From: Oscillospiraceae bacterium
GTDB lineage: Bacteria > Bacillota > Clostridia > Oscillospirales > CAG-272
DNA length: 51,596 bases
Direction of reading: 5' to 3'
Assembly: GCA_015064185.1 (NCBI GenBank)
Contig: SVSS01000009.1
Location: forward strand, 1-51,596
Below the pieces are notes generated by a model that searched no databases, was not told where the DNA came from, and saw nothing but the letters and a program-made list of their open reading frames with translations. Numbering within the stretch: the stretch's first letter is position 1; each line of letters starts with the position of its first letter. The position numbers and the translations under genes are program-made. Shown piece by piece: positions 32,441-39,963 of this stretch.

Positions 32441-33810
32441 TACGCGAATACAGAACCATTGAAGAGGTTGCAGGACCCTTGATGCTTGTCAAGCAGGTTG
32501 ACGGCGTGAAATACGACGAGCTTGGCGAGATCGAGCTGCCAAACGGTGAGATCCGCCGTTGCCGCGTGCTTGAGGTGGACGGTCGAAACGTTTTGGTTCA
32601 GCTCTTTGACAGCGCGGCAGGTCTTAACCTTGCCAACAGCCGTGTGCGCTTTATGGGGCACGGCGTTGAGCTTGCCGTGAGCGAAAGCATGCTCGGGCGC
32701 GTCATGAACGGCATGGGCAAGCCCATTGACGGGGGCGTGGCAATGCCGCAGGAAAAGACGCTTGATATCAACGGCACGCCGATCAATCCCGCGGCGCGCC
32801 ACTACCCCTCCGAATTTATTGAAACGGGCATTTCCACCATCGACGGGCTTAACACCCTGGTGCGCGGACAAAAGCTGCCCATCTTCTCGGGCTCGGGCTT
32901 GCCCCACGCCAACCTTGCCGCACAGATCGCAAGGCAGGCAAAGGTGCGCGGCACTGATGAGAAATTTGCCGTAGTCTTTGCCGCCGTAGGCATCACCTTT
33001 GAGGAGGCAGACTTCTTTATTTCCGATTTCAAAAAGACAGGCGCCATTGACCGCACCGTGCTCTTTATCAACCTTGCCTCTGACCCTGCCATTGAGCGTA
33101 TTACCACGCCCCGTATGGCACTGACCGCCGCGGAATATCTTGCGTTTGAGTGTGACATGCACGTGCTTGTCATCATGACCGATATCACCAATTATGCCGA
33201 GGCGTTGCGTGAGGTTTCTGCCGCACGCAAGGAGGTACCCGGCCGCCGCGGCTATCCCGGCTATCTTTACACCGACCTTGCCACCATGTACGAGCGTGCA
33301 GGCAGAAAGGCGGGCAGCAACGGCTCTATTACCATGATCCCCATTCTCTCCATGCCCGAGGATGATAAGACCCACCCCATTCCCGACCTCACGGGCTATA
33401 TCACCGAGGGGCAAATCATCCTTTCCCGCGAGCTTTACCGCAAGGGGTATCTGCCGCCTGTTGACGTGCTTCCGTCCCTGTCGCGTCTGAAGGACAAGGG
33501 TATTGGCGCCGGCAAAACGCGCGAGGACCACGCAGGCACCATGAACCAGCTCTTCTCAAGCTATGCACGCGGCAAGGAGGCCAAGGAGCTTATGGTGGTG
33601 CTTGGTGAAGCGGCACTGACCCCCATTGACCGTCTTTATGCAAAATTTGCCGATGCCTTTGAGGCAGAATACGTGAACCAAGGCTTTTACGAGAGCCGCA
33701 CGATCGAGCAAACGCTCGACCTCGGTTGGAAGCTGCTTTCCATCCTGCCCCGAAGCGAGATGAAGCGCATCAAGCCCGAATTGGTTGAAAAATACTATCC
33801 AAAGGATTAA
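32437..33810 (+). CDS. ntpB: V-type ATPase non-catalytic subunit B
   Basis: The protein has 457 residues. It resembles subunit A in fold but lacks a functional P-loop: the equivalent place reads [19 protein letters not shown], as in other B subunits. The arginine finger region is near [18 protein letters not shown], which together with [21 protein letters not shown] is diagnostic for the family. Its ATG overlaps the subunit A stop (ATGA), which helps keep A and B equimolar. Confidence 0.97.
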   Translation: MIREYRTIEEVAGPLMLVKQVDGVKYDELGEIELPNGEIRRCRVLEVDGRNVLVQLFDSAAGLNLANSRVRFMGHGVELAVSESMLGRVMNGMGKPIDGGVAMPQEKTLDINGTPINPAARHYPSEFIETGISTIDGLNTLVRGQKLPIFSGSGLPHANLAAQIARQAKVRGTDEKFAVVFAAVGITFEEADFFISDFKKTGAIDRTVLFINLASDPAIERITTPRMALTAAEYLAFECDMHVLVIMTDITNYAEALREVSAARKEVPGRRGYPGYLYTDLATMYERAGRKAGSNGSITMIPILSMPEDDKTHPIPDLTGYITEGQIILSRELYRKGYLPPVDVLPSLSRLKDKGIGAGKTREDHAGTMNQLFSSYARGKEAKELMVVLGEAALTPIDRLYAKFADAFEAEYVNQGFYESRTIEQTLDLGWKLLSILPRSEMKRIKPELVEKYYPKD

Positions 33811-33825
33811 GAAAGGATTGCTTTT

Positions 33826-34494
33826 ATGGCAGAGATCCGTGTAAACCCCACGCGCATGGAACTGAAAAAGCTGCAAGCGCGCTACGCCACGGCGCGGCGC
33901 GGGCACAAGCTCCTAAAGGACAAGCGCGATGAGCTGATGCGCTGCTTTCTTGCCGTTGTGCGCGAATGCAAGCAGCTACGCAGTGAAGTAGAGGCGGCGC
34001 TGGATGCCGCGCGCGGCGCATTTTCGCTTGCCGCCGCCACCACGCATCCCAAAATGCTTGCCACAGCGCTCTTGCTTCCGCGCACCGAGGCAAAAATTGA
34101 GGTTTCGCTGAAAAATCGCATGAGCGTGACCGTCCCCTCTCTCCACACCGAGATCATGGGCGGGGGCGATGCCGCCAATTACGGCTTTGCCTTTACCTCG
34201 GGCGAGCTTGACAGTGCCATTGCCGCTTTTGGCGAGGTGCTGCCCCAAATGCTTCGCATGGCTGAGCTCGAAAAGGAGGCAATGCTTCTTGCCGAGGAGA
34301 TCGAGCGCACAAGGCGCCGCGTCAATGCCCTCGAGCATATCATGATGCCGCGTTATCTTGTCGCCATCAAATCCATCAAAATGAAGCTTGAGGAGAACGA
34401 ACGCGGCAACATCACGCGATTGATGAAGGTAAAGGATATGATCCTGCACGCAAATCTGGCGCAAAAATACAGTTACTTCCCCGATGAGGAGTAA
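33826..34494 (+). CDS. ntpD: V-type ATPase subunit D (central shaft)
   Basis: The protein has 222 residues. Long N- and C-terminal helices form the coiled-coil axle inside the A3B3 head. The family start (NPTRMELKKLQARYATARRGHKLLKDKRDEL, cut here for length after RRG) and the end motif RRVNALEHIMMPRYL are clear. It is the last ATPase gene. The ntpH and ntpJ genes of Enterococcus are not present; a phosphatase gene follows after 50 bases. Confidence 0.93.
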   Translation: MAEIRVNPTRMELKKLQARYATARRGHKLLKDKRDELMRCFLAVVRECKQLRSEVEAALDAARGAFSLAAATTHPKMLATALLLPRTEAKIEVSLKNRMSVTVPSLHTEIMGGGDAANYGFAFTSGELDSAIAAFGEVLPQMLRMAELEKEAMLLAEEIERTRRRVNALEHIMMPRYLVAIKSIKMKLEENERGNITRLMKVKDMILHANLAQKYSYFPDEE

Positions 34495-34544
34495 ATTTAA
34501 AGCCGAACAGCCACATTAAGACTTTTCCAAAGGAGAACGATCAC

Positions 34545-36341
34545 ATGAAAAACAAAAGAATACTTTGCCTGCTGCTTGCCATTTTGATGCTGCTGCCCCT
34601 ACTTGCTGCCTGCAACAAAAACGGCAAGCCCGTGGATATCGTAAAGGGCGGCGAGAGCAGCTATACCATTATTTATTCCGACAGCAAGACTGCCGCCACA
34701 GAAAAGGGCGCGGCAACCAGGCTGCGCGATGCGATCAACGAGGCAACAGGTGTAAAGCTGAGGCTTGAATCCGACTTTGCGCCCGAGAGCAATACCGAGA
34801 TCATTGTCGGCACCACCAACCGCAAGGCGTCTGAAAACGCCGTTACCCTCATCCGTGAAAGAGATTTTATCATTTCCTACTCCGAGGGGCAGGTCGTTAT
34901 CACGGGCGGCAACTCCGCCGCAACGGTGCGCGCAGTAGATTATTTTATTGAAAATTACATCAACGCCGACAAGAAAAAGGTAACCGTTTTTGACGGCGGC
35001 GATTACATTGGCAAATATGATTATATGCTTGGTGACCTTTCGGTTTCGGGCGTCAAGCTGAGCGAGTATACCATCGTGTACCCCGACGGTGCCGATAAAA
35101 ACGACAAGATCACCTACTATATTGCCGTTAACCTTTACGACTACATTTATAACAACGCAGGCATCAAGCTGAAAATGGTTTCCGACAAGACTGCCGCTAC
35201 CGAGCACGAGATCCTGGTTGGCAAGACCAACCGTGCGCAATCTAAGGCTGTGGAAAATACCAGCCTCGCCGCTGACGAATACCTGCTGTTCCAAAACGGC
35301 GGTAAAATTGTGATGATGGGCAACTCCTATATGCTTGGCGGTGCCGCCTCGGCGCTGGTAAATAACTATTTTGGAAGCCAGAGCGATATCACCCTTCCCA
35401 CCGCGGCAACACCCGAAAAGTTCACCTTTAAAAAGGCAACCTCCGTTCTCCTGCTGATCGGCGACGGCATGGGCTTTGAGCACATTCAGGCAGGCATTGG
35501 CGTTGAAGGCTCGGGGCTTATTAGCGAATTTGTGGCAGAAAGACTGCCCTATAAGACCTCGGTGGTAACCGCCTCTCAATCAGTCCTTAACGGCGAAGCA
35601 GAGTTTACCGACAGTGCCGCTGCCGCAACCGCAATGGCGACAGGACATAAGACCATCAACTATTTCGTTGGCAAAAAGGCTGACGGCACAAACGTCACGA
35701 ACGTGCGCGAGCTGGCACACAGCACGGGTGCAAAGACAGCGATCCTGACCACCGCCAACATCACCGATGCTACGCCTGCGGCATTCCTTGCACACGCGGG
35801 CGACCGCCACGACGCATCCATTGCCACCGATATTGAAAAGCTGATCGCCAAGGGCGAGGTCACCTATGCCAAGGGCGATACCAACTCGCTTGATAACGTA
35901 AAAGAAGAAACCCTGATTGATCACGCGCGTGAAGCGCTTGCCTTGGTCAGCGAGAAAAACAGCAAATTCTTCACCATGATCGAGGAAGCGCACGTTGACA
36001 AGAACTCCCACAAGGTGCAAAGCGGCGCGAGAACCCTTGCGCACGTGCAAAATTCCGTGAAGTGCTACAATGAGGTGATTGCTTACGCGATCGGCTTTAC
36101 CATGATGCACCCCGAAACCGCCCTGATCGTCACCGCTGACCACGAGTGCGGCAAGCTTGACTATAACGAAGCTACGGGCGTATATCGCTTTGATTCCGAC
36201 GATCACTCCAATGCCAACGTTCCCTTCTTTGGGCTTGGCGACGGCATTGCCGAGCTGATCGGTAACAAAACCGAGATCGACAACACCGACATTGCAAAAT
36301 TCATTGCAAAGGTTTACGGCGAAAACAACTTCGGCGCATAA
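34545..36341 (+). CDS. Lipoprotein alkaline phosphatase with duplicated N-terminal domain
   Basis: The protein has 598 residues. A lipobox (LLPLLAAC, C23) indicates a lipid-anchored extracellular protein. Residues about 300-598 form an alkaline phosphatase domain: LLLIGDGMG holds the metal aspartate D307, FTDSAAAATAMATGHK holds the nucleophile S357, and EEAHVDKNSH, TADHECGKLD and DSDDHSN carry further metal ligands. The first part contains two copies of a domain of about 115 residues (38-150 and 173-285), each with a TI(I/V)Y strand, an EI(I/L)VG(T/K)TNR motif and a G(N)SxxxxxAxxxxxxNY end. These copies may bind sugar or polymer. AAAGGAGA precedes the ATG. It may be cotranscribed with the ATPase. 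Confidence 0.88.
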   Translation: MKNKRILCLLLAILMLLPLLAACNKNGKPVDIVKGGESSYTIIYSDSKTAATEKGAATRLRDAINEATGVKLRLESDFAPESNTEIIVGTTNRKASENAVTLIRERDFIISYSEGQVVITGGNSAATVRAVDYFIENYINADKKKVTVFDGGDYIGKYDYMLGDLSVSGVKLSEYTIVYPDGADKNDKITYYIAVNLYDYIYNNAGIKLKMVSDKTAATEHEILVGKTNRAQSKAVENTSLAADEYLLFQNGGKIVMMGNSYMLGGAASALVNNYFGSQSDITLPTAATPEKFTFKKATSVLLLIGDGMGFEHIQAGIGVEGSGLISEFVAERLPYKTSVVTASQSVLNGEAEFTDSAAAATAMATGHKTINYFVGKKADGTNVTNVRELAHSTGAKTAILTTANITDATPAAFLAHAGDRHDASIATDIEKLIAKGEVTYAKGDTNSLDNVKEETLIDHAREALALVSEKNSKFFTMIEEAHVDKNSHKVQSGARTLAHVQNSVKCYNEVIAYAIGFTMMHPETALIVTADHECGKLDYNEATGVYRFDSDDHSNANVPFFGLGDGIAELIGNKTEIDNTDIAKFIAKVYGENNFGA

Positions 36342-36364
36342 CGCGGCAATTCTTAAAAATCTCA

Positions 36365-36400
36365 AAGGGGGAGGCGAAATGCCTCCCCCTTGTTGTTTTT
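36365..36400 (+). terminator. Terminator after alkaline phosphatase
   Basis: An 11-bp stem (36365-36375 with 36381-36391, arm AAGGGGGAGGC) has a 5-base loop and the tail GTTGTTTTT. It also ends any read-through from the ATPase operon. Confidence 0.85.
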
Positions 36401-36427
36401 CGATTTCCCTCATTGATACGCTATATC

Positions 36428-36496
36428 TGTAGGGGCGCTTCACGAAGCGCCCGTTTTCATGGGGCTTTTGCGGGCGCTTCGTGAAGCGCCCCTACA
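36428..36496. repeat. 26-bp perfect inverted repeat, each arm itself a palindrome
   Basis: The arm at 36428-36453 is repeated in inverted form at 36471-36496 with a 17-base spacer. Both arms contain GGGCGCTT-4nt-AAGCGCCC, so each can fold alone or they can pair together. The outer ends are TGTAGGGGCGC, also seen near 11705. It may be a small mobile or extragenic palindromic repeat. Confidence 0.75.
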
Positions 36497-36576
36497 TGGG
36501 TGTTTTTTACATTCTATGTCACCACGCGGCATACCTTTTGTAGGGACCGGCGTCCTCGACGGTCCGTTTTGCAACA

Positions 36577-36626
36577 AAAAAAGAGCAAGCGTGAAAGGAT
36601 TTTCCCTTCGTTCTTGCTCTTTTTAT
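36577..36626. terminator. Bidirectional terminator-like hairpin
   Basis: AAGAGCAAG (36581-36589) pairs with CTTGCTCTT (36613-36621), flanked by A7 on the left and a T run on the right. It lies between the palindromic repeat and hairpin array B. Confidence 0.65.
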
Positions 36627-36641
36627 TATTTTGGATGAATT

Positions 36642-36819
36642 GATGCCATTTGCTCCGCAAATATCGCATCATGAATTGGCTGCGCCATGATTTCTCGTCG
36701 GCGCTATGCCTCCTCCATGAATTGAATTGCAACGGATATCATGCCCCAAGGGCAATTCATGCAGTTTACTGCAATTCATGACACGCAGTGTCAATTCATG
36801 CAACCACGTTGCAATTCAT
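36642..36819. repeat. Hairpin array B: variable hairpins joined by AATTCAT linkers
   Basis: This array has the same construction as array A. A regular run of four units has a period of 18-20 bases: GCCC-CAA-GGGC (36743), GCAGT-TT-ACTGC (36761), GACAC-GCA-GTGTC (36780) and GCAAC-CAC-GTTGC (36800), each followed by AATTCAT. The left part has a nested hairpin, ATTTGC-TCC-GCAAAT inside GATGC/GCATC (36642-36670), and GGC-TGC-GCC (36678-36686), with ATGAATT linkers. The phrase CATGATTTCTCG and later CTCCATGAATTGAATTGC are shared with array A. Confidence 0.8.
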
Positions 36820-36821
36820 CT

Positions 36822-36847
36822 GCGTGTTCTCCCCCGGGAGAACACGC
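36822..36847. terminator. 12-bp hairpin immediately downstream of recR
   Basis: GCGTGTTCTCCC (36822-36833) pairs perfectly with GGGAGAACACGC (36836-36847) around a 2-base loop; it touches the recR stop codon. No T tract follows on the minus strand, so it may protect an RNA 3' end rather than terminate. Confidence 0.5.
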
Positions 36848-37447
36848 TCAAAAATCCCGTCTGCCCTCAAGCGCACGAGAAAGCGTGATCTCATCGGCAT
36901 ATTCGAGCTCTCCGCCGTAGGGTATGCCGTGCGCGAGGCGCGTGACCTTGATGCCAAGGGGCGAGAGAAGCCTTGCAATGTACATAGCGGTCGCCTCACC
37001 CTCGGTGGTCGCACCCGTGGCAACGATCACCTCTTTTACCGTTTCATCCTGCAAGCGCAGCAAAAGCTCGCGCAGGGTAAGGGTATCGGGGGTAATGCCG
37101 CTCATCGGCGAGATCAGCCCGTGCAGCACGTGATACACGCCGCTAAAGGAGCGCACGCGCTCAAACGCCATCACGGCACGCGCATCCTCGACCACGCAGA
37201 TCACGCTCTTATCCCTTGCGGGATTGGCGCAAACCGGGCACACGTCACGGTCAGTAAGGTTCTCGCAGATCGGGCAACGATGTATCTTTGCCTTGGCGTC
37301 GCCAATGGCCTTCGTAAATGCCGCAATATCCTCATCGCTGTATTCAAGCAGGGAGAGCGCCAAGCGCTGTGCCGACTTTCGCCCAATACCGGGCAGTCTT
37401 GCAAATTGCTCCGCGAGAATATCAAGCGCTTCGATTCCCGAGCTCAT
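36848..37447 (-). CDS. recR: Recombination protein RecR
   Basis: The protein has 199 residues, the standard length. RecR works with RecF and RecO to load RecA at gaps. A helix-hairpin-helix region (FARLPGIGRKSAQRLALSLL), a four-cysteine zinc finger (CPICENLTDRDVCPVC), and a Toprim domain starting ICVVEDARAVMAFE are all present, ending with the Walker-like GIPYGGELEYADE. Its ATG overlaps the ybaB stop as TAATG. In Bacillus the next gene would be bofA; here a hairpin and array B follow. Confidence 0.96.
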   Translation of the reverse strand: MSSGIEALDILAEQFARLPGIGRKSAQRLALSLLEYSDEDIAAFTKAIGDAKAKIHRCPICENLTDRDVCPVCANPARDKSVICVVEDARAVMAFERVRSFSGVYHVLHGLISPMSGITPDTLTLRELLLRLQDETVKEVIVATGATTEGEATAMYIARLLSPLGIKVTRLAHGIPYGGELEYADEITLSRALEGRRDF

Positions 37448-37803
37448 TAAAACAGCCCCGGCATACCGGGCATGCCGCCAAGCGCACCCGTAATTTTGGA
37501 CATTTCCGCCGTGTTGGTGTCATCCACACGCTTGATCGCCTCATTTACAGCGGCGATGAGAATATCGGAAAGCGTTTCAATATCATCGGGATCTACAATC
37601 TCGGGGTCGATATCAAGCGAGAGGATCTGCTTTTTACCGCTGATCTTTACGTTTACGGCACCGCCGCCGGCAGAGACCTCATACTCACGGTTGTCAAGGT
37701 CCTCCTGCAGGGCTGCCATATCCTCCTGCATTTTTTGTGCTTGCTGCAGCATGGCGCTCATGTTGCCTGCGCCACCCATGCCCTTTGGATAATTTGCTCT
37801 CAT
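37447..37803 (-). CDS. YbaB/EbfC family nucleoid-associated protein
   Basis: The protein has 118 residues. This small DNA-binding protein is encoded between dnaX and recR in most Firmicutes. A glycine- and methionine-rich tip (PKGMGGAGNMSAMLQQAQKM), the central helix with EDMAALQEDLDNREYEVSAGGGAV, and the end with repeated GMPGMPG are typical. It is expected to act as a dimer with a role in nucleoid structure or recombination. Confidence 0.94.
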   Translation of the reverse strand: MRANYPKGMGGAGNMSAMLQQAQKMQEDMAALQEDLDNREYEVSAGGGAVNVKISGKKQILSLDIDPEIVDPDDIETLSDILIAAVNEAIKRVDDTNTAEMSKITGALGGMPGMPGLF

Positions 37804-37821
37804 GTTTTTGCTCCTTATGTC

Positions 37822-39468
37822 TTATTCCTGCCCACCTTCAGCGGCAGATAAAATATCGTCTATAATGGTATCGTTTTTTGCACGCGGCGCATCTCTGGTC
37901 TCCACCAGCAGCTCGTTGTCGTGCACCTCACGTGCAAGCTCAAGGCAAAGTGCGTGACGCAGTACATCGCGCCCGCCGTTTTGCTCCAGCATCATCTCAG
38001 CAAAGGCGTTGGGCAGTATCACCACCACGCGCTTTTGCTCATCAAGATAGGCGCGCGCATCGCCAAGAAAAGAGGCAAGCATGGCATTTTCTCGCCGTAT
38101 GCGCTCAACACAGTTGATAAATCCACGCATACGTGTCAGGATCCTACCACCGTTTGCTGCCTTGGGCGCCGCAGGTGTCGGAGCTTGCTTTTTTATAGCA
38201 GGCTCCGCCTTGGGCGGTTCTGCCTGTACATCGCCGTCAGGCTGCTGCGGTGCACTCTTCTTTTTTGGTGTAGCAGGCGCCTGTGCTTGCACCTGCGGTG
38301 TGCCTTTTGCCGTAAGGGCTCCTGTGAGTGCCGCATCCTCTAATTTCTCTACACGTGCCACAAGGCTCTCAAGTGAGGTATCAAGGCGCGGATCGCACAT
38401 ACGCACGAGCGTCAGCTCTGCAACCATGCGCTTCACGGCATTTGCCTTTTGCATGGCGAAAAGCGCATCCTCAAGCAAGCGGCAATGCGCCAAAAGCGTG
38501 CCCTTGGTAAAGTGCGCGGCAAGCGTCTTTAATTCGCTCGCCTCGGCATCGGCAAGATCAAGATAGCGTGCCGCGCGGTCGGTCGTTTTCATCACCAGCA
38601 TATCGCGATACACGCCAATCAGATCCTGCCAAAATACCGCAAGATCACGCGAGGCAGAAACCGCCTCGTCGATCGCTTCAAAAATAGCATCGTAATCGGC
38701 ATTTGCCACGGCACCGACAAGGGAAAGAATGCTCTCCCTGCCTACCGACCCCATCATTTCATCTACCGTTTGGGTGTCGATCTTAGCGCCACCGCCGGCA
38801 CATAATTCAAGCAGGCTAATGGCGTCACGCATACCGCCCTGTGCCATGCGCGCAATGCGCTCGGCGGCGGCCGGGTCAAGCTCTATTTGCTCTTCCTTTG
38901 CAATATAGGAAATACGCGACGCAAGAACCGACGACGCAATGCGACGGAAATCAAAGCGCTGACAGCGCGACACAATGGTTGCGGGAAGCTTGTGCAGCTC
39001 GGTTGTGGCGAGAATAAAGATCACGTGCGCGGGCGGCTCCTCAAGCGTCTTGAGAAGCGCGTTAAATGCGCTGGTGGAAAGCATATGCACCTCGTCTACA
39101 ATGTAAACGCGGTAGCGAAGCTGTGAGGGGGTATAGACCACCTCATCGCGGATATCCCGGATATTTTCAACGCCGTTGTTGGAGGCGGCGTCCATTTCAA
39201 GCACGTCGGTTGCGCTGCCGTTCTCGATCGAAAGGCAGGAGGGGCACTTGCAGCAGGGGCTACCGTTCACGGGTGCCTCGCAGTTTACCGCCTTGGCAAG
39301 GATCTTGGCGCAGGTGGTTTTACCTGTGCCGCGCGAGCCGCAAAACAAATAGGCGTGGCTGGGTGCGCCGTTTTTGATCTCATAGCGCAAGACCGATGTA
39401 ATATGCTCTTGCCCACAAACGTCGTCAAAGGTTTTGGGGCGCCATTTGCGATATAAAGCCTGATGCAT
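37822..39468 (-). CDS. dnaX: DNA polymerase III subunit gamma/tau
   Basis: The protein has 548 residues. DnaX is the AAA+ motor of the clamp loader. Walker A is GSRGTGKTTCAKIL, the zinc module has cysteines in NCEAPVNGSPCCKCPSC, Walker B is VYIVDEVHMLS, and the arginine-finger motif is IVSRCQRFDFRR. Domain III follows to about residue 370, then a proline/alanine/lysine-rich linker (KKSAPQQPDGD) and a C-terminal tau domain. The frame remains open to 39531, but the first part would lie inside the SRP RNA gene; ATG 39468 has GGAG at a good distance and starts with the conserved HQALYRKWRP. No A-rich slippery site for a gamma form was noticed. Confidence 0.95.
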   Translation of the reverse strand: MHQALYRKWRPKTFDDVCGQEHITSVLRYEIKNGAPSHAYLFCGSRGTGKTTCAKILAKAVNCEAPVNGSPCCKCPSCLSIENGSATDVLEMDAASNNGVENIRDIRDEVVYTPSQLRYRVYIVDEVHMLSTSAFNALLKTLEEPPAHVIFILATTELHKLPATIVSRCQRFDFRRIASSVLASRISYIAKEEQIELDPAAAERIARMAQGGMRDAISLLELCAGGGAKIDTQTVDEMMGSVGRESILSLVGAVANADYDAIFEAIDEAVSASRDLAVFWQDLIGVYRDMLVMKTTDRAARYLDLADAEASELKTLAAHFTKGTLLAHCRLLEDALFAMQKANAVKRMVAELTLVRMCDPRLDTSLESLVARVEKLEDAALTGALTAKGTPQVQAQAPATPKKKSAPQQPDGDVQAEPPKAEPAIKKQAPTPAAPKAANGGRILTRMRGFINCVERIRRENAMLASFLGDARAYLDEQKRVVVILPNAFAEMMLEQNGGRDVLRHALCLELAREVHDNELLVETRDAPRAKNDTIIDDILSAAEGGQE

Positions 39469-39509
39469 CTTTACCACTCCTTTTTTGATTGCCGCAAAAC
39501 GGCTAAACG

Positions 39510-39812
39510 TTAAGCCGCAAAATAAGACCATACACCTAAAGATCGAACGTCACCTTTGCGCGGCACTCGCACCTCTTGCTCGGAGCAGGCACCCTCGCGG
39601 CACATCGGGAAAACTGTTTAATGCTGCTTGGTTCCCCACCTGACATGGTTCACAGCCTCCGATTGCGCAAGACCCACTCGTCACCACAAAAGAATACGCG
39701 CCGGACCGCATTGCTTCGGTCCTCAAAAAAGGGATCCACCCCTGCATATAGCGGATTTCAGGTACAGGGCCCCGCTACTCCCCCGGCTGGTATGGCCTTA
39801 TTTTACGGCTTA
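39510..39812 (-). ncRNA. ffs: Large-type bacterial signal recognition particle RNA (4.5S/6S-like, with Alu domain)
   Basis: The S-domain apical loop is plain on the minus strand: GTCAGG followed by TGGGGAAC and AAGCAGC (about 39617-39650). The Alu-domain core GGGGGAGTAGCGGGGCCC, then CCTGTACCTG and CCGCTAT, lies at about 39735-39790. The ends pair over about 21 bases: 39812-39792 (beginning TAAGCCGTAAAATAAGG) with 39531-39511 (ending TTATTTTGCGGCTTA). This gives a length near 300 nt, as in other Gram-positive SRP RNAs. It sits directly upstream of dnaX, as scr does in Bacillus. Confidence 0.93.
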
Positions 39813-39819
39813 CTATAGT

Positions 39820-39848
39820 ATTATACCAAATAACCGCTTCTTTTGCAA
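39820..39848 (-). promoter_or_regulatory. Sigma-A promoter of the SRP RNA, probably also serving dnaX-ybaB-recR
   Basis: TTGCAA (39848-39843), 17 bases, then TATAAT (39825-39820) preceded by TGG on the minus strand. The start of the RNA is predicted at about 39812. No separate promoter was seen between the SRP RNA and dnaX. Confidence 0.8.
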
Positions 39849-39855
39849 GAGAAAT

Positions 39856-39884
39856 TTGCGGTTTTTCAAAATTTAGTTTATACT
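39856..39884 (+). promoter_or_regulatory. Sigma-A promoter of the glycosyltransferase gene
   Basis: TTGCGG (39856-39861), 17 bases, then TATACT (39879-39884). It is back-to-back with the SRP promoter, only 7 bases between the two -35 boxes. The leader is about 73 bases. Confidence 0.6.
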
Positions 39885-39963
39885 TTCCCAAAAAAGAATA
39901 CCGCTGTTGTTTTTTTCAAAAAAGCTGCCATACTATCCTGTAGAACCCAAAACGGAGGTAACC

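Noticed and set aside
39469-39531. Longer N-terminus for DnaX
   Set aside because: The extra codons would lie within the paired 3' end of the SRP RNA, and the conserved DnaX start (HQALYRKWRP) with a good ribosome site is at 39468.
39550-39747. Minus-strand 65-codon frame in the SRP RNA region
   Set aside because: The sequence is structural RNA with the diagnostic S-domain and Alu-domain blocks.
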